DNA of 64,000 nt, from assembly GCA_934899185.1 (NCBI GenBank), contig CAKXYI010000002.1:327853-391852 (forward strand). Reading direction: 5' to 3'. Below, piece by piece: positions 36,885 through 46,150 of the stretch. How positions within the stretch are numbered: position 1 is the first letter of the stretch; the number at the start of each line of letters is the position of its first letter. The notes below the pieces were generated by a model. The model worked only from the letters and a program-made list of their open reading frames with translations. It made no database searches and had not been told where the DNA came from. Source of the DNA: an uncultured Lachnospiraceae bacterium. Its GTDB lineage: Bacteria > Bacillota > Clostridia > Lachnospirales > Lachnospiraceae. Both the position numbers and the translations under genes were made by a program.

Positions 36885-38009
36885 TTGGAAGAAAAACTGC
36901 GAAATGGATTTACAACAGGCTCCTGTGCGGCAGCCGCGGCGAAGGCAGCCTGCTATATGCTTTTGACCGGGAGAAAAAAAGAAAAGATTGATATCATTAC
37001 GCCCAAGGGCATTACCTTTCATGCACATATCGTAGATATTTTGCGTGGTGAGAAGGCAGTGCAGTGTGCGGTCATAAAAGATGGCGGGGATGATCCCGAC
37101 ATTACGACCGGGGCACATGTGGTGGCAAAGGTTTCTTTTTTGGAGGGGCAAGAGGCAGGCGCAGGGGGCAGGATCCTGATCGATGGCGGGATCGGTGTCG
37201 GTCGTGTGACCAAGCCGGGACTGGATCAGCCGGTCGGAAATGCGGCAATCAATCATGTGCCGAGGGAGATGATCGAAAGGGAAGTACGAGAGGTTTGTCA
37301 GGTTTTGGATTATCACGGAGACCTTGCGGTGGAGATTTCCGTGCCGGAGGGGCTGCAACTGGCAGAATCCACTTTTAATCCCAGACTGGGGATTCTGGGC
37401 GGCATATCTATCTTGGGAACCAGCGGGGTCGTAGAGCCTATGAGTGCACAGGCACTCAAAGACACCATTGCGGTCGAACTGCGGCAGAAAAAGGCTTTGG
37501 GACAAAAAGCCGTGGCAGTTTCTCCGGGAAATTACGGTCTGGATTTTATGAAAAAGACCTATGACTATGATCTGGATCGCAGTGTCAAGTGCTCAAATTT
37601 TATTGGAGATACCATAGATATGGCAAAGCAGATGGGATTTGAGGCAATGCTTTTGACCGGGCACATCGGTAAACTCATCAAACTGTCCGGCGGCATGATG
37701 AACACCCATTCCAAAGAGGGCGACTGTCGTATGGAACTCTTAGCGTCGGCTGCCATTTATGCAGGCTGCCAGACCAAGACGGCAAAAGATCTTCTGGATG
37801 CTGTCACGACGGAGGAAGGCGTCAAGATCCTGTCGGAGGCGGGCATCTTGGAGGCGACCATGGAGCGTGCCATGGAGCGGATCTTATTTTACTTAAGAAA
37901 GCGCGCGGGCGATGGAATGCAGATCGAATGTATGATGTATGCGACAGACTATGGGCTTTTGGCAGAAAGTCCCGGAGCACAAAGTCTTTTGCAGGAACTG
38001 AAAGGATAA
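36885..38009 (+). CDS. cbiD: Cobalt-precorrin-5B C1-methyltransferase (CbiD)
   Basis: 374 residues. Start TTG 36885 with GAGGGTAGG upstream; no ATG is near. Motifs: LRNGFTTGSCAAAAAKAA, KDGGDDPDITTGAH, GVGRVTKPGL, FNPRLGILGGISILGTSGVV and GHIGKLIKLSGGMMNTHS. SAM-dependent methylation at C1 in the anaerobic pathway. Confidence 0.95.
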   Translation: MEEKLRNGFTTGSCAAAAAKAACYMLLTGRKKEKIDIITPKGITFHAHIVDILRGEKAVQCAVIKDGGDDPDITTGAHVVAKVSFLEGQEAGAGGRILIDGGIGVGRVTKPGLDQPVGNAAINHVPREMIEREVREVCQVLDYHGDLAVEISVPEGLQLAESTFNPRLGILGGISILGTSGVVEPMSAQALKDTIAVELRQKKALGQKAVAVSPGNYGLDFMKKTYDYDLDRSVKCSNFIGDTIDMAKQMGFEAMLLTGHIGKLIKLSGGMMNTHSKEGDCRMELLASAAIYAGCQTKTAKDLLDAVTTEEGVKILSEAGILEATMERAMERILFYLRKRAGDGMQIECMMYATDYGLLAESPGAQSLLQELKG

Positions 38010-38013
38010 AAGA

Positions 38014-38772
38014 ATGGTTTATTTTGTGGGAGCAGGATGCGGTGCACCGGACTTGATCACGGTGCGCGGGAAAAATCTATTGGAGCAGGCAGATGTGATC
38101 ATTTATGCCGGATCGCTGGTAAACCCGGCACTCTTAACTTATGCCAGAAAAGATGCAAAGATCCATAACAGTGCCTATATGACCTTGGAGGAGGTGCTTG
38201 CCGTCATTGAGGATGCCGAGAAAGAGGGGCTTGATACGGTGCGCCTGCACACCGGAGAACCCAGCATTTATGGGGCGGTGCGGGAGCAGATGGATCGATT
38301 GGACGATCTGGGGATTTCCTATGAGTCCTGTCCGGGTGTCAGTGCCTGCTTTGGAGCGGCGGCAGGTCTGAATCTGGAATTTACCCTGCCGGAAGTGTCC
38401 CAGACCCTCATCATCACAAGGCAGGAAGGCAAGACGAGCGTACCGGACAAAGAAAAGATCCAGAGTCTTGCGGCACATCAAGCGAGCATGGCAATCTATC
38501 TGAGTGCCGGTATGCTAGATATTCTGCGGGAAAATCTGATCGCTGGTGGCTATTCTGCCGATACGCCAGCGGCACTGATCTATAAGGCGACCTGGCCGGA
38601 GGAGAGATCTTTTGTCTGCACTGTGGATACCCTGCCACTGGTAGCAAAGGAAAATCATATTACAAAGACTGCCATGGTATTGGTGGGACAGGTCATTGCG
38701 CACAGCAATTATGCCAGATCCCGCCTTTATGCGCCGGACTTTGAAACCGAGTATCGGAGGAAAAAGCAATGA
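38014..38772 (+). CDS. cbiF: Cobalt-precorrin-4 C11-methyltransferase (CbiF)
   Basis: 252 residues, tetrapyrrole methylase fold. YFVGAGCGAPDLITVRGK, ADVIIYAGSLVNP, HTGEPSIYGAVREQ and PGVSACFGAAAGL. Starts 4 bases after cbiD and overlaps cbiG by 4 bases. Confidence 0.95.
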   Translation: MVYFVGAGCGAPDLITVRGKNLLEQADVIIYAGSLVNPALLTYARKDAKIHNSAYMTLEEVLAVIEDAEKEGLDTVRLHTGEPSIYGAVREQMDRLDDLGISYESCPGVSACFGAAAGLNLEFTLPEVSQTLIITRQEGKTSVPDKEKIQSLAAHQASMAIYLSAGMLDILRENLIAGGYSADTPAALIYKATWPEERSFVCTVDTLPLVAKENHITKTAMVLVGQVIAHSNYARSRLYAPDFETEYRRKKQ

Positions 38773-39791
38773 TCCTAGGGGTGATGACCTTTTCTAAGCA
38801 GGGACAAAAGACGGCAGAAGATCTTTTTGAAAAATGTAAGGAGATCAATTCCTTGTATTATGATGGGGATATGCCGCGGGAGGCATGGATCAGGGACAAG
38901 TTTTCCTATCACATACCGCTTCTTTTTGTGGGAGCAGCGGGGATTGCTGTGCGTCTGATCGCACCTTTTGTCGAGGATAAATTGCAGGACAGTGCGGTGA
39001 TCGTCATGGATCAGAGGGGCAGACACGTTATTCCCCTTTTGTCCGGTCATATGGGCGGTGCCAATGAGATCGCGAAAAATTTAGCAGACCGGATTGGGGC
39101 AGAGGTTATTCTGACAACGGCGACCGACGTGGAAGATCTCTTTGCCGTGGATGTCTTTGCAAGGCGAAACGGCTTTCGCATTCGTGACCGGGCTGGCATC
39201 CGCCGGATCTCCCAAAAACTGTTGGAAGGTGAAAAAATTCGGCTTGCCATTGATCCTGCGATTACCTTTTTAAAAGAGGATCTGCCGGAAGGACTGCATC
39301 TGATAGAGGTGGGCGATAGGAATGTTGATCTGTGGATCGGCTGTAGTCCCTTGGAGCAGGAAACAGACCTCCAACTGATCTATAAGCCCTATGTTCTTGG
39401 CATGGGCTGTAAGAAGAAAAAGCCTTTTGAAGCCTTGCAGACATTTGCCTTGGAAGAATTGCAAAAGGAAGGAATTGCCATGGATCAGGTGGCTGTCCTT
39501 GCAAGTATTGATTTAAAGCAAGGAGAAATGGGCTTGGAGACTCTGGCTTGCTTTTATCATCTGCCCTTTTATACCTATGGAGCAGATGACTTACAAGAGG
39601 TGGAAGGGCAGTTTTCCGAGTCTGCCTTTGTCTCACAGGTGACAGGTGTGTCCAATGTTTGTGAGCGGGCGGCATTGGCATGTGCAGGGCAAGGTGGGCG
39701 ACTTTTGGTGAAAAAGCAGGCAAAGGATGGTATGACCTTTGCTTTGGCAAAGCGGATCCCGCGGATCCAAACTTGGCAGACGTGCGTATAA
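38769..39791 (+). CDS. cbiG: Cobalt-precorrin-5A hydrolase (CbiG)
   Basis: 340 residues. N-terminal domain with FVGAAGIAVRLIAPFVEDK, DQRGRHVIPLLSGHMGGANE and TTATDVEDLFAVDVFA; C-terminal domain with VLGMGCKKKKPFEAL and ASIDLKQGEMGLETL. Opens the delta-lactone of precorrin-5A and releases acetaldehyde. Confidence 0.94.
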   Translation: MILGVMTFSKQGQKTAEDLFEKCKEINSLYYDGDMPREAWIRDKFSYHIPLLFVGAAGIAVRLIAPFVEDKLQDSAVIVMDQRGRHVIPLLSGHMGGANEIAKNLADRIGAEVILTTATDVEDLFAVDVFARRNGFRIRDRAGIRRISQKLLEGEKIRLAIDPAITFLKEDLPEGLHLIEVGDRNVDLWIGCSPLEQETDLQLIYKPYVLGMGCKKKKPFEALQTFALEELQKEGIAMDQVAVLASIDLKQGEMGLETLACFYHLPFYTYGADDLQEVEGQFSESAFVSQVTGVSNVCERAALACAGQGGRLLVKKQAKDGMTFALAKRIPRIQTWQTCV

Positions 39792-39812
39792 AAGTAAGAA
39801 GAAAGGCAAGAC

Positions 39813-40556
39813 ATGGGAGAAAATAGGAAAGTAATCTATATTGTAGGTATGGGACCGGGCAGTATGGCCGGCATGAGTGGTGACGCTGTGGAGGCACTAC
39901 ACAAGAGCGACATGATTATCGGTTATACGGTCTATGTGGATCTGGTGCGCCAGCATTTCCCAGATAAGGAATTTAAGACGACCCCCATGTGTCAGGAGAT
40001 CGAACGCTGCCGCATGTGTTTCGACTATGCCATGGAAGAAAAGCAGGTAGCCATGATCTGTAGCGGGGATGCCGGTGTTTATGGGATGGCGGCACCTATG
40101 TTTGAAATGGCGAAAGACTATCCCGAGGTTGAATTGGTCGTCATTCCGGGCGTGACAGCGGCAAACAGTGGAGCGGCGGTACTGGGAGCACCCTTAAACC
40201 ATGACTACTGTGTGATCAGTCTGAGTGATCTTTTAACACCTTGGGAAAAGATCGAGGCAAGACTGATGGCGGCGATCCAGGGAGATTTTGCCATTGCCAT
40301 CTACAATCCGTCCAGTCATAAGCGGAAAGATTATCTGAAACGCGCCTGTGATATCATGTTGGCGGCTGGAGCCGATCCTATGCGTGCTTGTGGCTATGTA
40401 GAAAATATTGGACGTGAGGGATGTAAGAGTCACGTATGTACGCTAGCCGAATTGCGGGGGTGTCAGGTCAATATGTTTACCACAGTCTTTGTGGGAAATG
40501 AAAAAACAAGGATAGATGGGGACCGTCTGGTCACACCGAGAGGATATAGACTATGA
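39813..40556 (+). CDS. cbiH: Cobalt-precorrin-3B C17-methyltransferase (CbiH)
   Basis: 247 residues, tetrapyrrole methylase. YIVGMGPGSMAGMSGDAVEA, SDMIIGYTVYVDL, SGDAGVYGMAAPM, IPGVTAANSGAAVLGAPLNH and SLSDLLTPWEKIEARL. Methylates C17 with ring contraction. Overlaps the next gene by 4 bases. Confidence 0.95.
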   Translation: MGENRKVIYIVGMGPGSMAGMSGDAVEALHKSDMIIGYTVYVDLVRQHFPDKEFKTTPMCQEIERCRMCFDYAMEEKQVAMICSGDAGVYGMAAPMFEMAKDYPEVELVVIPGVTAANSGAAVLGAPLNHDYCVISLSDLLTPWEKIEARLMAAIQGDFAIAIYNPSSHKRKDYLKRACDIMLAAGADPMRACGYVENIGREGCKSHVCTLAELRGCQVNMFTTVFVGNEKTRIDGDRLVTPRGYRL

Positions 40557-42637
40557 AGAATGCCTTAATTTTTTCCGGGACAACGGAAGGACGCCGGTTG
40601 GCAGAAACTTTAGTGAAAAATGGGATTTTTTGCCATGTCTGTGTGGCAACTGAATATGGCGTACAAGTTATGGAAGCATCGGAACTCATGCAGGTGCACA
40701 TGGGGCGTCTGGATGTCGATGCCATGAAAGACTTGTATGCAGCCGCCCGACCGGATGTGGTGATCGATGCGACCCATCCTTTTGCCAAGATCGTTTCGGA
40801 AAATATAAGAGAGAGTTTGCGGGACAGTGGGATCCCTTATGTGCGTCTGGAGCGGCGGCTGGATGCAGAGGAGGCCTTTGGAAAGGAAGAAGTCTTTGTG
40901 GACAGTCAGGCGGTCTGTCAGGCACTGCTTGCTAGGCAAGGGAATATTTTGCTTACGACAGGAAGTAAGGAACTGCATATCTTTTGTCAGGATGAACGGC
41001 TGAGAAAACGACTGATCGTACGTGTCCTGCCGGGGATGGAGAGTTTGTCCCTCTGTTATGAGAATGGTCTGGAGGGCAATCAGATCATCGCCATGCAGGG
41101 ACCTTTTTCCGAGGAGATCAATACAGCCATTTACCGGCAGTACGACATCCGGCATATGGTGACAAAGGAGAGTGGCTCCATTGGCGGCATGGAAGAGAAA
41201 CTTTCGGCTGCCAAAAAAATGGGGATCCAGTCTTATGTGATCGCGCGTCCGAAAGCCGGTGCAGGTAACTGGCAGACCTATGATGAGAAAGAAATCTTAG
41301 GAGCCTTGGAAGACTTGCTGGGCTGTGCCATTGGGGCAGAGGATGGTCAGATAGAGAAAAAAGAAGTTGAGGCTTTGGCGGAAGCAGATAAAGCATCCGG
41401 GCAAATGCAGGCGTCTCTTGTCGGTATCGGGATGGGGGCAGAAGATTATCTGACCTGTCGTGGAAAAGAAGTGATTTTAAATGCAGATTATATTTTTGGG
41501 GCGAGCCGCATGATTCAGCCTTTTTCGGCAGGCGTGGAAAAATATCCATATTATCTGGCTGCGGACATTGTTCCGAAAATAAGGGAACTGCTTGTAGAAA
41601 AAAAGAGGGGCAATATTGCAATCCTATTTTCCGGTGACACCGGATTTTACAGTGGCTGTAAGAAACTCTATGAGGCTTTGCAGGAGATAGAGGGACTTTC
41701 GGTGGAGATCATTCCGGGAATTTCCTCTTTGGTCTATCTGGTATCTAAGATCCCGACTTCCTGGGAGGATGCCAGGATCATTTCTACCCATGGTGTCGCG
41801 GAAGACCAATGGATCAGCCGTCTTTTGTGGAGCGGTCTGCACGAGAAAAAAGTATTCTTTCTGACGTCAGGATTGGAAGATGTCAGAAAGATCGGAAGTC
41901 TTTTTATGCGCTATGCACCGCAGTTAAAGATCTATCTGGGCTATCAGTTGTCCTATGCAGAGGAAGAAGTCTTATGTCTGACACCAAGAGAGTGTCTGCT
42001 CTTGAAAAAAGAGGGACTCTATGTGGGGATGCTTTATAATGATATGCCGCAGACGATCTATCCGGGCGCAGGTCTTTCGGATGAGTGGATGCTGCGTACC
42101 AAGGTGCCTATGACAAAGGAAGAGATCCGTCACTTATCCGTGGCAAAATTGCGTCTGACACCGGAGGCAGTCTGCTACGATATCGGTTGTGGCAGCGGCA
42201 GTATATCCGTGGAAATGGCAATGTTATCACCGGGGATTCAGGTCTATGCCATAGATTCGGTGGAAGAGGCAGTTGCTTTGACGAGGAAGAATGCGGATCG
42301 CTTTGGACTGAAAAACGTGCAGGTGGTGCAGGGCATGGCACCGGAAGGGATGGAGAATTTCCCGGAACCGACCCATGCTTTTATCGGGGGCAGTCGTGGA
42401 AATATGGCAACCATCCTAAAAAGTCTGTATGCAAAAAATCCTTCTATGCGTGTGGTTATCAATGCCATCAGTCTGGAGACCTTGAGTGAGATCATGGGCT
42501 GTCTGAAAACATGGAAAGTGACAGATCTGGACATTACCCAGGTACAGATCAGCAAAGCCAAGACCCTGGGTGACTATCATATGATGATGGGACAGAATCC
42601 GGTCACTATAGTATCTTTCCAATTCACAAGTAATTAA
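40553..42637 (+). CDS. cbiJET: CbiJ-CbiE-CbiT fusion: precorrin-6A reductase and C5/C15 methyltransferase/decarboxylase
   Basis: 694 residues with three enzymes in one chain. Residues 1-258: CbiJ reductase (ALIFSGTTEGRRLAETL, DATHPFAKIVSENIRE, LLTTGSKEL). Residues ~259-286: an acidic linker. Residues ~287-505: CbiE tetrapyrrole methylase (LVGIGMGAEDYLTCRGKE, LFSGDTGFYSGCKKL, IIPGISSLVYLVSKI). Residues ~506-694: CbiT (RHLSVAKLRLTPEAVCYDIG, CGSGSISVEMA, FIGGSRGNMATIL). It reduces the macrocycle, methylates C5 and C15 and decarboxylates the C12 acetate. CbiE-CbiT fusion equals CobL; the added CbiJ is less common. No frameshift. Confidence 0.95.
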   Translation: MKNALIFSGTTEGRRLAETLVKNGIFCHVCVATEYGVQVMEASELMQVHMGRLDVDAMKDLYAAARPDVVIDATHPFAKIVSENIRESLRDSGIPYVRLERRLDAEEAFGKEEVFVDSQAVCQALLARQGNILLTTGSKELHIFCQDERLRKRLIVRVLPGMESLSLCYENGLEGNQIIAMQGPFSEEINTAIYRQYDIRHMVTKESGSIGGMEEKLSAAKKMGIQSYVIARPKAGAGNWQTYDEKEILGALEDLLGCAIGAEDGQIEKKEVEALAEADKASGQMQASLVGIGMGAEDYLTCRGKEVILNADYIFGASRMIQPFSAGVEKYPYYLAADIVPKIRELLVEKKRGNIAILFSGDTGFYSGCKKLYEALQEIEGLSVEIIPGISSLVYLVSKIPTSWEDARIISTHGVAEDQWISRLLWSGLHEKKVFFLTSGLEDVRKIGSLFMRYAPQLKIYLGYQLSYAEEEVLCLTPRECLLLKKEGLYVGMLYNDMPQTIYPGAGLSDEWMLRTKVPMTKEEIRHLSVAKLRLTPEAVCYDIGCGSGSISVEMAMLSPGIQVYAIDSVEEAVALTRKNADRFGLKNVQVVQGMAPEGMENFPEPTHAFIGGSRGNMATILKSLYAKNPSMRVVINAISLETLSEIMGCLKTWKVTDLDITQVQISKAKTLGDYHMMMGQNPVTIVSFQFTSN

Positions 42638-42652
42638 AGGATGATTTAATAT

Positions 42653-44053
42653 ATGGAAGAAAAGCAAAATAATCCTCACAATCGCATTATGATCGCAGCC
42701 CCGCACAGTGGCAGTGGCAAGACCCTGATCACCTGTGGATTTTTGAAGGCGCTTTTGGATAGTGGTGAGAGCGTGGCGGCTTTTAAGTGTGGACCGGATT
42801 ATATCGATCCCTTGTTTCATGAGCGTGTCTTGGGTGTGCCATCCAAGAATTTGGACCTGTATTTTACGGATGAGAAGACGACACGGGGACTTTTTCTGGC
42901 AGAAAATGAAAGCCGGATTTCTGTGGTGGAAGGTGTCATGGGGCTGTATGACGGACTGGGAGGCATTGAGGAAAGGGCAAGTGCCTATCATCTGGCAAAG
43001 GTCTTGCAGACTCCCATTATTTTAGTCGTTGATGTGCACGGTATGGGGCGGTCTGTTCTGGCAGAAGTGAAGGGATTTCTGGCAATGGATACAGACCACC
43101 TGATCCAGGGACTCATTTTAAACCGTTGTTCCGCAAACTTTTATGAGCAGTTGAAAGGGCTGATCGAAAAGGAAGCAGACATTCCGGTACTTGGTTTTTT
43201 CCCTGTGCGGAAAGATCTGCAATTTCAGAGCCGACACCTGGGCTTACAGTTGCCGGATGAAATCCGGGATCTGCAAGAGGTCTTAGAACGGATCGCAGAC
43301 CAGATGAAAGAGACGATCGATCTGGAAACTTTACTGAAAATCGCAGGAAAAGCCGTTGATCTGGAGGGAGAGGAAATAGGACATATCTGCGAGGAAGGAC
43401 AAGATACTTCTATTCCAAAAGTAAAGATCGGGGTTGCCCGAGACGCAGCATTTTGCTTTTATTATGCAGACAACCTGCGTATGTTAGAAGCCGCGGGTGC
43501 AGAACTTTGCTATTTTTCTCCTATGGATGATGAGCATCTGCCAAAGGGGATTCAAGGATTGCTCTTGGGTGGAGGATACCCGGAACTTTATGCAAAGGAA
43601 TTATCGGAAAACCTTTCTATGCGTCAGAACATACGACAGGTTGTGGCGCAGGGCATGCCAATTTTGGCAGAATGTGGTGGATTTATGTATCTGCATAAGA
43701 CATTGGAAACCAAAGATGGGGAAAGATATGAGATGGTGGGAGCCATAGATGGCGACTGCCATGATACAGGGCATCTGGTACGGTTTGGCTATGTGGGGAT
43801 CACAGAAAAAGAGTCCAAGTTTTTGCCGGAAGCAGACCAGATCCGTGGACATGAATTTCACTATTATGACAGTAGTGATAATGGAAGGGATTGCATAGCG
43901 AAAAAACCGGTGGGCGGTCGTTTCTGGGAATGTGTGCATGAAAACCAAAAGCAGTTTTTAGGCTTTGCACATTTGTATTATCCATCCAATCTGGTCTTTG
44001 TGCAGCATTTTATAGAAGAGTGTCGAAAGGAAAAAGCATGGCAGGAATATTAG
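42653..44053 (+). CDS. cbiA: Cobyrinic acid a,c-diamide synthase (CbiA)
   Basis: 466 residues. P-loop IAAPHSGSGKTLITCGFL, KCGPDYIDPLFH, VEGVMGLYDGLGG and a C-terminal amidotransferase with GLLLGGGYPELYAKEL, ILAECGGFMYL (nucleophile Cys) and GHEFHYYD. Amidates the a and c acetates. Starts 15 bases after the fusion gene; overlaps cbiL by 16 bases. Confidence 0.95.
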   Translation: MEEKQNNPHNRIMIAAPHSGSGKTLITCGFLKALLDSGESVAAFKCGPDYIDPLFHERVLGVPSKNLDLYFTDEKTTRGLFLAENESRISVVEGVMGLYDGLGGIEERASAYHLAKVLQTPIILVVDVHGMGRSVLAEVKGFLAMDTDHLIQGLILNRCSANFYEQLKGLIEKEADIPVLGFFPVRKDLQFQSRHLGLQLPDEIRDLQEVLERIADQMKETIDLETLLKIAGKAVDLEGEEIGHICEEGQDTSIPKVKIGVARDAAFCFYYADNLRMLEAAGAELCYFSPMDDEHLPKGIQGLLLGGGYPELYAKELSENLSMRQNIRQVVAQGMPILAECGGFMYLHKTLETKDGERYEMVGAIDGDCHDTGHLVRFGYVGITEKESKFLPEADQIRGHEFHYYDSSDNGRDCIAKKPVGGRFWECVHENQKQFLGFAHLYYPSNLVFVQHFIEECRKEKAWQEY

Positions 44054-44730
44054 TTGGCGTGGGTGTCGGTCCGGGAGATCCGGAACTATTAACGATAAAA
44101 GCATGTAGGGCATTGAAAGCGTGTGATCTTTTGGTTTTGCCAGCCAAGACAAAGGAGAAATGCTATGCCTATCAGATCGCAGTGCAGGCAGTACCACAGT
44201 TGGCAGAGAAATCCTGCCTTTATATGGATTTCCCTATGATAAAAGATCAGAATGTTCTGGATGCACAGATGGATCAAAATGCCGAGAAAATTATATCGTG
44301 GTTAAAGAAAGGTAAAAATATTGCTTTTGTCACGATCGGGGACCCAAGTATTTATGCGACCTATCATTATATCCACAGACGTGTGGTGGCACAGGGCTAT
44401 GAGGCAAAGATCATCAGTGGAATACCTTCTTTTCTGGCAGTGGCGGCAAGACTTGGTGTCTCACTGGCAGACCGGGATCAGCAGATCCATGTGATTCCGG
44501 GATCCTATGATCTGGAAGATGCGAAAGTTTATCCGGGAACTCGTATCTATATGAAAGCAGGAAAAAATCTGGCTCGCTTGAAGGCAGGACTGCAAAGAGA
44601 AGTGGAAAGTGGGAAAACTCTGGAGGTATATGCTGTAGCAAATTGTGGTATGGAAAACGAAAAGGCCATGATCGGTCTGGATGCCTTGGAGGAGGATGTG
44701 GGCTATCTTACCACGGTCATTGTAAAATAG
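44038..44730 (+). CDS. cbiL: Cobalt-factor II / precorrin-2 C20-methyltransferase (CbiL)
   Basis: 230 residues from ATG 44038 (AAAGGA upstream, inside cbiA). VGVGVGPGDPELLTIKACRA, VLPAKT, FVTIGDPSIYATYHYI and ISGIPSFLAVAARLG are CbiL motifs. It acts early in the pathway, right after cobalt insertion, yet is the last gene of the operon. No clear terminator follows within 100 bases. Confidence 0.94.
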   Translation: MAGILVGVGVGPGDPELLTIKACRALKACDLLVLPAKTKEKCYAYQIAVQAVPQLAEKSCLYMDFPMIKDQNVLDAQMDQNAEKIISWLKKGKNIAFVTIGDPSIYATYHYIHRRVVAQGYEAKIISGIPSFLAVAARLGVSLADRDQQIHVIPGSYDLEDAKVYPGTRIYMKAGKNLARLKAGLQREVESGKTLEVYAVANCGMENEKAMIGLDALEEDVGYLTTVIVK

Positions 44731-44829
44731 GATGAGATTTTAACAAAAAAGTGCTACAATACAAGGCAGATATATTTTGTGTGGTTTATAAAAATAAACT
44801 TTAGATTCAATAAATACGAGGTGAGCGAA

Positions 44830-46125
44830 ATGAAAGAAGCATTTGTAGGTGGAGTTCTTTTGGATGGCAGACAGGATATGGTGCCACAGAAAGATCGTGT
44901 CGTCTTGGTGGAAGATGGCAAGATCACAGGGATTGTAGATAAAGAGGATAAGGAAGCGTATCAGGACTTTCAGATTATTGATCTGCAAGGGGCATATCTT
45001 ATGCCGGGATTGGTCAATCTGCATGTGCATTTAGCGGGATCAGGCAAACCGAAAAAGAAGCCGATTGATCCGGTCAAGTCTGTCAAGCAGATCACATCCT
45101 CCGGGCTTATGCGTGCGGTCGGTCATGCTATGGTGGCAAATTTTGCCAAGACCCAACTTTTGAGTGGGACGACGACCATCCGTACCGTGGGTGGTATTGC
45201 AGATTTTGATACCGGGATTCGTGATGAGATCAATGCCGGAAAGCGTATCGGACCGCGTATCCTTGCCAGTGGTATGGCAATTTCGGTTCCGGGCGGACAT
45301 ATGGCAGGATCGCTGGCATATGTAGCACATAGCGCCGAAGAGGCAAGAGATTATGTGGATGTGATCGCAAAGGATAAACCAGACCTGATCAAGTTGATGA
45401 TCACCGGTGGTGTCATGGATGCGGAGGTGGTCGGAGAACCGGGAGTACTTCGTATGCCGCCGGAGTATGTAAAGGCAGCCTGTGACCGGGCGCATGAACT
45501 GGGCTTTCAGGTGGCTGCCCATGTGGAGAGTCCAAAGGGCGTTGCCGTAGCATTGGAAAACGGCGTGGATTCGATCGAACATGGTGCAAAATCGGATGCA
45601 CACATTGCAGCCTTATTTAAAGAAAAAGGTGCTTTTCAGGTGGCAACACTTTGTCCGGCTCTGCCGTATGGTCTTTTTGATTGCCAGGTATCACACGCGA
45701 CCAAGGAGCAGAAAGCAAACGGCAAGGTCGTCTTTGACGGTATCATTGAGATGGCAAAAGAAAATCTGGCGCAGGGCGTTCCGGTGGGACTTGGTACGGA
45801 CACGGCTTGTCCGTTTGTGACCCAGTATGATATGTGGAGAGAACTGGATTTTTATGGAAAATATTGTGGGGTATCCAATGCCTTTGCCCTATATACCGGA
45901 ACACTTTTGAATGCGACGCTTGCCGGCGTGGGTGATGTCACAGGCTCTATTGAGGTCGGAAAGTGTGCGGATATGATCGTGACCAAGGGCAATCCGCTGG
46001 AGGATCTTTCTGTCCTGCGTCATGTGGAGATGGTCGTAAAAGATGGTCTTATCTACGATCATCCGCAGGTCAAGAAGATCCCGGAAGTGGAAGTTGAGAT
46101 GGATAAATTCAATCGGGTGAAATAA
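44830..46125 (+). CDS. Metal-dependent amidohydrolase
   Basis: 431 residues from ATG 44830 (GAGGTGAGC upstream). Amidohydrolase superfamily: MPGLVNLHVHLAG with His65 and His67, a lysine in DLIKLMITGGVMD, QVAAHVES and IEHGAKSD histidines, and the aspartate of GLGTDTACPF. The closing NATLAGVGDVTGSIEVGKCADMIV is the usual composite-domain segment. It resembles imidazolonepropionase-like and prolidase-like amidohydrolases; substrate unknown. No signal peptide. It lies 100 bases after the cobalamin operon and is probably separate. Confidence 0.85.
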   Translation: MKEAFVGGVLLDGRQDMVPQKDRVVLVEDGKITGIVDKEDKEAYQDFQIIDLQGAYLMPGLVNLHVHLAGSGKPKKKPIDPVKSVKQITSSGLMRAVGHAMVANFAKTQLLSGTTTIRTVGGIADFDTGIRDEINAGKRIGPRILASGMAISVPGGHMAGSLAYVAHSAEEARDYVDVIAKDKPDLIKLMITGGVMDAEVVGEPGVLRMPPEYVKAACDRAHELGFQVAAHVESPKGVAVALENGVDSIEHGAKSDAHIAALFKEKGAFQVATLCPALPYGLFDCQVSHATKEQKANGKVVFDGIIEMAKENLAQGVPVGLGTDTACPFVTQYDMWRELDFYGKYCGVSNAFALYTGTLLNATLAGVGDVTGSIEVGKCADMIVTKGNPLEDLSVLRHVEMVVKDGLIYDHPQVKKIPEVEVEMDKFNRVK

Positions 46126-46150
46126 ATAGTTAAGGGGAGGAGAATTATCT

